Part shown: piece by piece, positions 7,399 to 12,932 of the stretch | Position numbering within the stretch: the stretch's first letter is position 1 | Layout: every line of letters starts with the position of its first letter | Assembly: GCA_021162265.1 (NCBI GenBank) | Contig: JAGGZA010000006.1 | Coordinates: forward strand, 1-12,932 | Source: Candidatus Aerophobota bacterium | Lineage (GTDB): Bacteria; Aerophobota; Aerophobia; Aerophobales; B3-G15 | Length of the DNA: 12,932 nt | Direction: 5' to 3' | Translations under genes and position numbers: made by a program | The notes under the pieces: generated by a model | What the model saw: the letters and a program-made list of their open reading frames with translations, nothing else | Databases searched by the model: none | What the model was told of the DNA's origin: nothing

Positions 7399-8183
7399 AT
7401 TTTCAAATCCTTAGGCACAGATAAAATACGCAAAACCAAAAATAAAGTAAGACAGACGAGGGTAAGCAAAACAGCTACTGGTTGAGAGTAAGATAGTCCA
7501 TAGGCTTCAAAGCGTTCATAAATCAAAACTGGCGCAATCATAGGATGATAGGCAATAACTACTACTGCCCCGAATTCACTGATAGCCCTTGCAGAACACA
7601 TGATAATCCCTACAAGCATACTCCTCCAGGCGAGAGGAAAAGTAACTCGTAAAAAGGTACTAAACAAAGAAGCTCCTAAACTGCGTGATACACCCTCCAG
7701 CCGAGAAGAAACTCCCCTAAAACCATCTTTAGCTGCGTTGATATAAAAAGGCATCCCAACAAAGGTAAGAACGACAACAATTCCCAAAACACTACCCATC
7801 ACTCGAACCCCTATCCTGCTCAGTATCTGACCAAACCAGTAATTCCTACCCACGACACTTAAAATGGCAATTCCTACAACAGGATGAGGAATAACCATGG
7901 GAAGATCAATTATATTCTCAACAATTCTCTTGCCAGGAAAATCTTTGCGAGCCAGAAGATAAGCAAAGGGAGTTCCGACAAAGAAAGAAATTATACCTGC
8001 CAGAGAAGCTGTATAAACGCTCAACCATATTGATTTTAATACATCCTTATCCTTAACTGTAGCTGAGAGACTACTCCAGGAAGAAGACATAAACATTTTT
8101 ATGAGGGGAAGCGTAATAAACCCCATAACAATAACTCCACAAACAACTGTTACTATTGTAAAAAATTCTCTTCTATTGCTCAT
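7395..8183 (-). CDS. wtpB: Tungstate ABC transporter permease (WtpB type)
   Basis: Integral membrane subunit, 262 residues, with about six hydrophobic segments (around 10-30, 52-78, 92-112, 128-150, 188-212, 234-254). The cytoplasmic coupling (EAA-type) loop is LEGVSRSLGASLFSTFLRV (162-180). The stretch ISEFGAVVVIAYHPMIAPVL followed by IYERFEAYGLSYSQPVA (201-237) is characteristic of the WtpB/ModB tungstate-molybdate group. It overlaps wtpA and wtpC by four bases each (ATGA at 8180-8183 and 7395-7398), showing tight translational coupling of the three transporter genes. A GAGG site lies inside the end of wtpA. The N-terminal segment looks like a membrane anchor rather than a cleaved signal. 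Confidence 0.93.
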   Translation of the reverse strand: MSNRREFFTIVTVVCGVIVMGFITLPLIKMFMSSSWSSLSATVKDKDVLKSIWLSVYTASLAGIISFFVGTPFAYLLARKDFPGKRIVENIIDLPMVIPHPVVGIAILSVVGRNYWFGQILSRIGVRVMGSVLGIVVVLTFVGMPFYINAAKDGFRGVSSRLEGVSRSLGASLFSTFLRVTFPLAWRSMLVGIIMCSARAISEFGAVVVIAYHPMIAPVLIYERFEAYGLSYSQPVAVLLTLVCLTLFLVLRILSVPKDLKI

Positions 8184-9169
8184 TTGATAACCCTCACAAG
8201 GTCTTTAATCTCAGCAGGCAACCCTTCTCTCATTTTCTCATCTGCAACCAACGGGGGTACAAGTGGTGGTTGACCGAAATGGTTGAGAATCAGCAATCCC
8301 TTCTCAGGAGTTAATAAATACTTCAAAAAAGCAATGGCTATTTTTCTTTGAGGTGCATCTTTTAGCAGGGTTATACCATAAACTATAGGTTTTCCCTTAA
8401 CTTCTATATATTCACCAGGTTTCTCTCCAGAAATATTAACCTTTGCCCTCTTATAAAAATAAGCGTATTCAGGAGAGCCAAGGTTAATTTCATCCGGGAG
8501 GCGGATAAAATTAAGGTTATGCTGGACAGCAACAGATAAATACTCAAAAGCATAATCCATGTTCCCCGTTTGAAGAAGAGAAATAAGTTCCACTGATTTG
8601 GGTCTTATATTTTCCCTTGGACGGTTGTCAATGCACCTTTTATATAAACCCGGCTTATTATAATAAATCTCAGCAAGCTGAAGAACTATTAAACTCCTGT
8701 AGCCACAAGGATCAATATCTGGATCGGAATGACCCCACACAACACCTTTCCTGGACAGGATATCATACCAATTATCCCGGTTAATTATATCAGCATGCCT
8801 GCTTTTATCAGTATAACAAAGGACAAGCTGATTAGTTGCAAATTGAATATTCCAGTTAGCAAATTGAGGTATAAGAAATCTATCAATTACAGTAAAATCA
8901 GCCGATGCCATAATATCGCAGGGTTTTTTTAATTCGGTAATTTTACGAGCGCATCTTACACTACCTGCAGGTTCTCTTAAAATATCTACCTTGGGATAAA
9001 GCTTCTCAAATTCCCTCTCCATCTTCTCAAAAGGAACAGTTAAACTCCCCGCATGGAAAATAATAAGCTTACCTTTCAATTCTCCAAAAGTTTTACTTAA
9101 AGGAAAAACGAGGCTAACCATTACAATAACACTCACAACTAACCTGCGCATAATTGCTATTTTTTTCAT
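8180..9169 (-). CDS. wtpA: Tungstate-binding extracytoplasmic protein (WtpA)
   Basis: Substrate-binding protein of the tungstate/molybdate ABC importer, 329 residues. A positively charged start and hydrophobic stretch (MKKIAIMRR then about 10-24) form a Sec signal or anchor. Family blocks follow: LIIFHAGSLTVPF (35-47), REPAGSVRCARKITEL (65-80), CDIMASADF (84-92), WNIQFATNQLVLCYTDKS (106-123) and DPDIDPCGYRSL (149-160). D153 and E209 (YAFEYLSVA) match the two carboxylates that coordinate the oxyanion octahedrally in archaeal WtpA/ModA structures (recalled). This pattern separates it from tetrahedral-site ModA. It has no lipobox cysteine and no clear A-x-A cleavage site. The ATG has GGGAG about seven bases upstream. 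It is first in wtpABC-moaA, about 75 bases after the leader fold and 34 after the terminator T-run. Confidence 0.95.
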   Translation of the reverse strand: MKKIAIMRRLVVSVIVMVSLVFPLSKTFGELKGKLIIFHAGSLTVPFEKMEREFEKLYPKVDILREPAGSVRCARKITELKKPCDIMASADFTVIDRFLIPQFANWNIQFATNQLVLCYTDKSRHADIINRDNWYDILSRKGVVWGHSDPDIDPCGYRSLIVLQLAEIYYNKPGLYKRCIDNRPRENIRPKSVELISLLQTGNMDYAFEYLSVAVQHNLNFIRLPDEINLGSPEYAYFYKRAKVNISGEKPGEYIEVKGKPIVYGITLLKDAPQRKIAIAFLKYLLTPEKGLLILNHFGQPPLVPPLVADEKMREGLPAEIKDLVRVIK

Positions 9170-9202
9170 CTTATTCTCCCTTAAAGTAATTCCATATCAA
9201 AT

Positions 9203-9241
9203 AAAAAAAGCCAATATCGTTTGGAAAGATACTGGCTTTTT
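9203..9241 (-). terminator. Intrinsic terminator in the wtpA leader (riboswitch expression platform)
   Basis: In the transcript, A-run then GCCAGTATC, a 9-nt loop TTTCCAAAC, GATATTGGC and seven U residues. The nine-pair stem has one G-U pair, extended by A-U pairs. It sits between the folded leader and wtpA rather than after a gene, so it is an attenuator: transcription from the leader promoter stops here unless the hairpin is prevented from forming. Confidence 0.85.
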
Positions 9242-9266
9242 ACAAAGTAATTTCTTCTTTCCAAAC
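9219..9266 (-). promoter_or_regulatory. Predicted antiterminator pairing between the leader fold and the terminator loop
   Basis: The transcript segment GTTTGGAAAG (plus-strand 9266-9257, at the 3' side of the leader fold) is exactly complementary over 10 bases to CTTTCCAAAC (9228-9219), which is the terminator loop plus one stem base. One A-U and one G-U pair could extend it. This helix would trap the left arm of the terminator in its loop, so it competes with termination. It touches the 3' strand of the closing stem P1, linking the two states. Confidence 0.65.
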
Positions 9267-9361
9267 ACGGGAGGCATAGTCATTTCTAACTATACCCTAT
9301 CGGCCATTTGCCATAGGACAAATTTTCTTCCTCCCTTAGGCAAATAGCTCGAAGAAATTAC
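9247..9361 (-). ncRNA. Structured leader, candidate Moco/Tuco-class riboswitch aptamer controlling tungstate uptake
   Basis: About 115 nt of transcript closed by a perfect 11-bp stem P1 (GTAATTTCTTC at 9361-9351 with GAAGAAATTAC at 9257-9247). Inside are P2, GGGAGG (9335-9330) with CCTCCC (9274-9269), and two hairpins: CCTATGGC/GCC-G-ATAGG (9317-9296) and ATAGT/ACTAT (9293-9276). TTTGCC just 5' of P2 can also pair with GGCAAA in the first hairpin, a possible pseudoknot. A terminator follows, then wtpA. Moco RNAs (Rfam MOCO_RNA_motif) and their P3-lacking Tuco variants are known ahead of molybdate/tungstate transport and cofactor genes in anaerobes, which fits. I could not check the conserved core by memory, so class assignment rests on context and architecture. 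A new class is the alternative. Confidence 0.65.
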
Positions 9362-9375
9362 ATCCTTCCTTTTCT

Positions 9376-9404
9376 ATTAAAGAACCAAACATCGAATTTA
9401 TAAA
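9376..9404 (-). promoter_or_regulatory. Probable promoter of the wtpABC-moaA leader
   Basis: Reading leftward: TTTATA (9404-9399), 17 bases, TTTAAT (9381-9376), four and five of six matches to consensus. The predicted start (about 9369) falls just before the 5' strand of P1, as expected for a riboswitch transcript. The -35 match is modest and the region is AT-rich; read-through from mobB is an alternative. Confidence 0.45.
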
Positions 9405-9423
9405 TTCTTAACAGCAGGAAAAT

Positions 9424-10089
9424 TTACCTATCTTCCCTGCTAACTTTTATAATAACCTCTTTTATTTCCTCTTTTTCATCTTTTCTTTTCAAGGGATCAA
9501 CTACTGCTAAAACTAAGTTCCTCACCATTTTTTTAAGAAAAAAATTAAGAGGGAGTTTTTCCCCATTAACAATCACTTCTACTTTATCAGTAATCTTTTC
9601 CATAACTTTCTCCATAAAGTCAACTATTTTGCCAATCTCCTGTGGGTTAAAAACCGGTTTATCTGTATTTATCTCAAAATCGCTAACAACAGCAATAACT
9701 TTTTCCAAGGAAGGATTTATTTTCTGGCTAATTCCTTCCCGCAACAACTCTATTTTTTTTATCTCTCGCAGATTACTGAAACCCTCAACCAGCACCACAT
9801 CAAAACTATAAAATAGCAAAGAGAAATATTTGAGAATATCTTCTTCCCTTTCCTCCTTTATTCTTTCTACAAAAGCAAATCTCTGTGGAGAAGCCAGAAA
9901 AACTCCTTCTGCTCCTTTTTGATAAAACTTCCAGGAATCCTTCCCCTCTCTATCTAAGTCAAAACCATGAGGACAATTTTTAACTACTCCTACTCTGTAT
10001 CCTCTTTTTATAAGTTCAGGAACTAACTTAAGTATTAGAGTGGTCTTACCTACATCTGACCTGCCAACTATTCCAAAAAGAAAAGGCAC
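9424..10089 (-). CDS. mobB: Molybdopterin-guanine dinucleotide biosynthesis protein MobB
   Basis: P-loop GTP-binding accessory protein that helps MobA attach GMP to the molybdenum/tungsten pyranopterin cofactor; cytoplasmic. Walker A GRSDVGKTT (9-17) in the MobB wording, then VVKNCPHGFDLDREGKDSW (35-53) with the conserved H-x2-D-x5-KDS pattern, GAEGVFLASPQR (59-70), and the Walker-B-like VVLVEGF (98-104). At 221 residues it is longer than the ~175-residue E. coli protein. The extra C-terminal part (about 165-221, with VEVIVNGEKLPLNFFLKKM) resembles tails seen on some clostridial-type MobB proteins. The start is GTG with AGGAG nine bases upstream; no ATG occurs before the P-loop. It lies upstream of the leader and has its own promoter, so it escapes riboswitch control. 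AOR-type enzymes carry bis-pterin without GMP, so MobB implies other Mo/W enzymes in the genome. Confidence 0.93.
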   Translation of the reverse strand: MPFLFGIVGRSDVGKTTLILKLVPELIKRGYRVGVVKNCPHGFDLDREGKDSWKFYQKGAEGVFLASPQRFAFVERIKEEREEDILKYFSLLFYSFDVVLVEGFSNLREIKKIELLREGISQKINPSLEKVIAVVSDFEINTDKPVFNPQEIGKIVDFMEKVMEKITDKVEVIVNGEKLPLNFFLKKMVRNLVLAVVDPLKRKDEKEEIKEVIIKVSREDR

Positions 10090-10114
10090 TTAAACTATCT
10101 CCTGTATTTGCTTA

Positions 10115-10142
10115 ATATTACCACAATCAGGACCTATGTCAA
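10115..10142 (-). promoter_or_regulatory. Probable mobB promoter
   Basis: Reading leftward: perfect TTGACA (10142-10137), 16 bases, TAATAT (10120-10115, four of six). The start near 10108 gives a short leader of about 20 bases containing AGGAG before the GTG. It lies in the 74-base gap after the MATE gene, where no terminator for that gene is visible. Confidence 0.55.
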
Positions 10143-10163
10143 CCACCTATTATTATATAGCTC

Positions 10164-11552
10164 TCACAATGATGCGCTTCTCTGAAAATCTCTAAACATT
10201 TCGTTAATCGTGACCCTCCCCCAGAAGAAGGATATTGATACCGCTATAGCATTCCCTGTAATTATTCCCAACCAGACACCTGTGAGACCAAATCCAATAA
10301 TAACTCCAAACAAATACGCTATTGGAACCTGAAGAACTACTGTTCTCAAGAGTGTAACCATTAAAGCTCTTTCACCCTTTCCAACTCCCTGGAACATCGC
10401 TGAGGTAAGCATACCCAGAGGAATTGTCGGATAAAGAAAAGCTGTCCATCTTAAAAAACCAACCAAATCATCCACTATACGAGCTGCTCCTTTAGAATAA
10501 GTAAAAAGATAAGCCACTTGAGAAGTGAATAAAGCTATAATTATAGCTACCCCGAGTTCTATTAAAATCCCTATCTTTATAGCATACAGATAAGCTGTAT
10601 TAAGTTTTTCCTTATCTCTTGCTCCAAAAGCTGCCCCTGTGACAGAGGTAACAGCCATAGCCATTCCCAATAAAGGAATACTCCCCAGCATAACTATTCT
10701 CCAGCCACTGGTAAAAACTGCAATACCATCTGTCCCACCCGCTTTTATAACAATAAGATTCAAAAAAATCATACTTATGGACATTGAAAGTTGAGCTGCC
10801 GAAGCAGGTATACCTACTTTAAGAATTTCCTTTACTATTTTCCTGTTAGGCTGAAAGTCCCTGAAGCTTATGTCCACATAGGTATCTTTTTTTATAAAGA
10901 ACCAGTAGAAAAATAAAGTTGCTGAAATTACAATTGAAGTGAGTGTTGCCCACGCTGCGCCAACTACACCCATTTTGAACGTATAAATATATATAGGGTC
11001 AAGGATTATATTGAGCCCGGAGCCAGCAATCAGTGCATACATTGCTCTTTTTGTGTCACCCTCTCCTCTTAGTATTGCACTTGCTACATTGGAAAACACA
11101 AGAATCGTAGCTCCTCCAAAAAGCACTTTTGCATAATCAGCAGCCATACTTCCAACCTTCCCGCTTCTACTAAAGCAAACAAATATGCTCTTAACAAAGG
11201 GAAGCAATGGTAAACTTACAGCAATCCCTATGCTTATTCCAATAAGAATGGTATGTACAGCTGTATTATCTGCATCTTCTTTATTTCTTTCGCCTATCTT
11301 TCTGGAAATTGCTGAGCTACCTCCTATGCCTATTCCAGCTCCCAGAGCCATTATTATCATAAAGAAAGGAAAGAACAAACCAACAGCTGCCAGCTGATCA
11401 GCCCCAAGCCCAGCAACCCATATACCGTCAACTATATTGTATATTGTCTGAAAAAGCATCCCTATCATCATCGGCATAGATAATCTTAGAATAGCCTTTT
11501 TAGGGTTTCCCAAAAGGTTCCTGACACCCCTGGTTAATGTTTTATCTATCAT
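10164..11552 (-). CDS. MATE-family multidrug/metabolite efflux protein
   Basis: Cation-coupled exporter of the multidrug and toxic compound extrusion family, 462 residues, with twelve hydrophobic segments arranged as two similar six-helix halves. Family marks: TIYNIVDGIWVAGLG with D42 (36-50) in helix 1, GIGGSSAISRKIGERN (75-90), RGEGDTKRAM (162-171), NIILDPIYIY (181-190), GAAWAT (198-203), and the second-half counterparts GAAFGARDKEKLNTAY and AMFQGVGKGERAL. The ATG at 11552 is used; AGGAG lies somewhat far upstream (about 13 bases, or nine from an AGAG). It is monocistronic or weakly linked to mobB downstream, with its own probable promoter. Substrate cannot be predicted; nothing nearby ties it to tungsten. 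Confidence 0.93.
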   Translation of the reverse strand: MIDKTLTRGVRNLLGNPKKAILRLSMPMMIGMLFQTIYNIVDGIWVAGLGADQLAAVGLFFPFFMIIMALGAGIGIGGSSAISRKIGERNKEDADNTAVHTILIGISIGIAVSLPLLPFVKSIFVCFSRSGKVGSMAADYAKVLFGGATILVFSNVASAILRGEGDTKRAMYALIAGSGLNIILDPIYIYTFKMGVVGAAWATLTSIVISATLFFYWFFIKKDTYVDISFRDFQPNRKIVKEILKVGIPASAAQLSMSISMIFLNLIVIKAGGTDGIAVFTSGWRIVMLGSIPLLGMAMAVTSVTGAAFGARDKEKLNTAYLYAIKIGILIELGVAIIIALFTSQVAYLFTYSKGAARIVDDLVGFLRWTAFLYPTIPLGMLTSAMFQGVGKGERALMVTLLRTVVLQVPIAYLFGVIIGFGLTGVWLGIITGNAIAVSISFFWGRVTINEMFRDFQRSASL

Positions 11553-11662
11553 CTAAATACACTCTCTCCTTTGAACACTTTTCTCTGAAATTAATCCACG
11601 TTTTACAAATATTATTTCCTTTTTAAGATTATTTCATTTTTCAACTTTTGAAATTTGTAAAT

Positions 11663-11690
11663 ATACTACTAAAAATTAATTTTTTGTCAA
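11663..11690 (-). promoter_or_regulatory. Probable promoter of the MATE gene
   Basis: Reading leftward: TTGACA (11690-11685), 16 bases, TAGTAT (11668-11663, four of six); a 19-base spacing would give TATATT instead. It leaves a leader of about 100 bases. The rest of the 278-base gap (11553-11830) is AT-rich. I see no gene in it, only small inverted repeats such as TTTCAA-CTT-TTGAAA at 11639-11653, which may be chance. Confidence 0.5.
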
Positions 11691-11830
11691 TCAGGTATGA
11701 ACATGATAGAAGTTGCAAATACAAGAGAGAACACTCTATAGTTGTTCGTTTTCAGATTTCAAGTTTACCTTGAATTCAATTTCCTGAATGGAGTTTGAGG
11801 AGAGAAATTAATTTTTGCCATACATAGTTT

Positions 11831-12386
11831 TTAATGCCCTTTGCTTTTTTTAAACCATGGAATAAACATGGGCACTCTTTTCTTATATTCAAGATATTCT
11901 TTACCAAAGCGTTTTTCCAATTCTGGCTCCTCGACCATTTTTAACTCAAGAACCATAAGAAGGATAAAAATCGGAGTTAATATAAAAAAAGAGAGAAAGA
12001 GGTAAATAAAATACCAAGACCAAACAACCAGATAAATATGCCGGTAAGCATAGGACTGCTTATGTGAGCATAAGGACCTGTGGTAATCACCTGGGTGGTG
12101 GATTAAAAGGCACAGGTGTCCCTCGTGCTTTAAAAAAACATAGAACTGACCATGTCATTAAAAACACACCCACGGCAATTACAGGAATAGATACACAAAC
12201 ACCTAAAAAACCAGGTAAAAGTTTGAGAAACCGGAATAATTTATCTATCCAGAAAGATATAGTAATAAAAAGTACTATAAGACCAAAGTAAAACACTTCT
12301 CCCGCTGGAGTAAGGAAAATCCGCGTTTTGCTCTTTCCTGTCGCCACATTGTAAAAAAGATTAACCAACCCACTTCCCCATCTCAT
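11831..12386 (-). pseudogene. Isoprenylcysteine carboxyl methyltransferase-like membrane protein, double frameshift
   Basis: A gene for a membrane methyltransferase-like protein (ICMT/PEMT-type fold) of about 185 residues, now in three frames. Frame one (ATG 12386, AGGAG nine bases upstream, to TGA 12089-12087) has hydrophobic segments and ends in GTPVPFNPPPR. The next block, VITTGPYAHISSPMLTGIF, lies one base out of register. It hits a stop just after a run of seven T residues (11990-11984). The tail ILTPIFILLMVLELK then EEPELEKRFGKEYLEYKKRV and PMFIPW resumes one base later and ends at TAA 11833-11831. The GPY...SPM and EEP..FG..Y..Y...VP.F.P motifs are typical of the family, and both breaks behave as single-base losses (a G beside AGG-TGA, a T in T7). 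Either a decayed gene or two sequence errors. A GTG at 12404 would overlap the ribosome binding site and is not preferred. Confidence 0.8.
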
Positions 12387-12390
12387 AAAA

Positions 12391-12720
12391 TCAATCTCCT
12401 GCACTTTTTAACAGGTAAGGTTCAAACATCAAAATATAAGTATCCCTGGTACTTTTTGGCCGATGTTCTATGCCTTTTGGTATAACCGTTAACTCTCCCT
12501 CCTGTAAAGTTATACTTGAATAAGGTTGTCGTGTTTCTATTATTAACTCTCCTTTTAAGACATAAAATAGCTCATCCTCATTAGTGTGTTTATGCCAGTG
12601 ATATACACCTTTACAAAGTGCCATTCTGATAACCTGGTCATTAACCCTTGCAACTTCAACAGGATACCAGGGTCTTCCTGCAATTTCCTTAATCTTCTCT
12701 TTTAAATTAACCTTATCCAT
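12391..12720 (-). CDS. Small single-domain cupin protein
   Basis: 109-residue beta-barrel protein with both cupin motifs. Motif 1 is G38-x4-H43-x-H45-x4-E50-x6-G57 numbered loosely on GVYHWHKHTNEDELFYVLKG, with candidate metal ligands H43, H45 and E50. Motif 2 is GELTVIPKGIEH, ending in ligand H86. A full ligand set suggests it binds a divalent metal. Such small cupins are enzymes (isomerases, dioxygenases), sugar binders or stress proteins, and function cannot be assigned. I use ATG 12720 because AGGTGAGG lies six bases upstream; a GTG at 12732 has no proper ribosome binding site. It begins 45 bases after the comM stop and its own stop is four bases before the methyltransferase-like gene, so the three are probably one transcript. 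Confidence 0.88.
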   Translation of the reverse strand: MDKVNLKEKIKEIAGRPWYPVEVARVNDQVIRMALCKGVYHWHKHTNEDELFYVLKGELIIETRQPYSSITLQEGELTVIPKGIEHRPKSTRDTYILMFEPYLLKSAGD

Positions 12721-12765
12721 TATCTTCCTCACCTCTTAATTACTTAATAAAAATATCTATATATT

Positions 12766-12932
12766 CTATCTCCTCCAGAGGTCCCTATCGAGGTAGCGGT
12801 ACTGCAGAGCTTCAGATATATGGGGAGGTTGGATTTTCTCCACTCCTTCAAGATCTGCTATGGTTCTTGCTATTTTTAAAATACGATGGTAGGCTCTTGC
12901 TGAAAGATGAAGCTCTGATATAGCAGAGCGTA
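12766..12932 (-). CDS. comM: ComM/YifB-type Mg-chelatase-like AAA+ ATPase, C-terminal end
   Basis: The last 54 residues of a gene entering from the right edge. The frame reads SAISELHLSARAYHRILKIA, then RTIADLEGVEKIQPPHISEA and LQYRYLDRDLWRR before a TAG stop. LSARAYHRILKVARTIADLEG...I...HI.EALQYR is the conserved C-terminal Mg-chelatase helical domain of ComM (YifB), a hexameric branch-migration helicase that promotes integration of incoming DNA during natural transformation and is widespread in bacteria. The ATPase and Lon-like N-terminal parts are outside the window. The gene is a useful marker that this is a bacterial chromosome. The 45-base gap to the cupin contains no clear terminator. 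Confidence 0.93.
   Translation of the reverse strand, partial: RSAISELHLSARAYHRILKIARTIADLEGVEKIQPPHISEALQYRYLDRDLWRR

Noticed and set aside
11602..11661. Nested inverted repeats (TTTACAAAT/ATTTGTAAA around TTTCAA/TTGAAA) upstream of the MATE gene as a riboswitch
   Set aside because: Arms are almost pure A/T, the likely transcription start would fall inside the outer arm, and no terminator or G/C stem follows.
12064..12291. Open reading frame on the plus strand opposite the methyltransferase-like gene
   Set aside because: It mirrors a hydrophobic coding region on the other strand, has no homology I recognise, and is better explained by the broken gene on the minus strand.
12721..12732. GTG at 12732 as the start of the cupin gene
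   Set aside because: It overlaps the AGGTGAGG ribosome binding site that serves the ATG at 12720 and has none of its own at a workable distance.
1..12932. CRISPR arrays, insertion sequences, tRNA or rRNA genes
   Set aside because: No regularly spaced repeats, transposase-like frames, terminal inverted repeats or RNA gene signatures were seen; the window reads as ordinary chromosomal operons.

Overview
This AT-rich window comes from an anaerobic bacterium. The bacterial signs are sigma70-type promoters, strong GGAGG ribosome binding sites, frequent GTG/TTG starts, ComM and MobB. The anaerobic signs are an oxygen-sensitive tungsten/pterin aldehyde:ferredoxin oxidoreductase and a tungstate transporter. 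I cannot place it taxonomically from this sequence. The tungstate-binding protein has no lipobox cysteine, which fits a diderm slightly better than a typical Gram-positive. Every gene is on the minus strand, so transcription runs from right to left.

Right end (12932 to 11831): the 3' end of comM, a small cupin, and an isoprenylcysteine-methyltransferase-like membrane gene broken by two single-base frameshifts. Next comes a MATE exporter (11552-10164) with a probable promoter in its 5' spacer.

Middle (10142 to 5375): a molybdenum/tungsten cofactor block. mobB has its own promoter. It is followed by a roughly 250-nt leader holding a closed, multi-branched RNA fold and an intrinsic terminator. 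This looks like a Moco/Tuco-class riboswitch that controls wtpA-wtpB-wtpC (tungstate ABC importer, genes overlapping by ATGA) and moaA (first step of pyranopterin synthesis).

Left (5311 to 1): a second operon starting at an exact-consensus promoter (TTGACA, 17 nt, TATAAT). The -35 box lies at the centre of a long dyad, probably an operator. It encodes a D-2-hydroxyacid dehydrogenase, an SDR dehydrogenase, an iron-type alcohol dehydrogenase, the tungsten AOR, and the start of a TPP-dependent E1 alpha subunit of the acetoin/pyruvate dehydrogenase type. The window ends inside that last gene.

Together the two operons form a tungsten supply-and-use unit. The riboswitch operon imports tungstate and begins pterin synthesis, and the neighbouring operon makes an enzyme that needs the cofactor. 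The other dehydrogenases suggest catabolism of a small alcohol, ketone or hydroxyacid. One option is acetoin/butanediol, with the AOR removing aldehyde while reducing ferredoxin. That substrate is inference.
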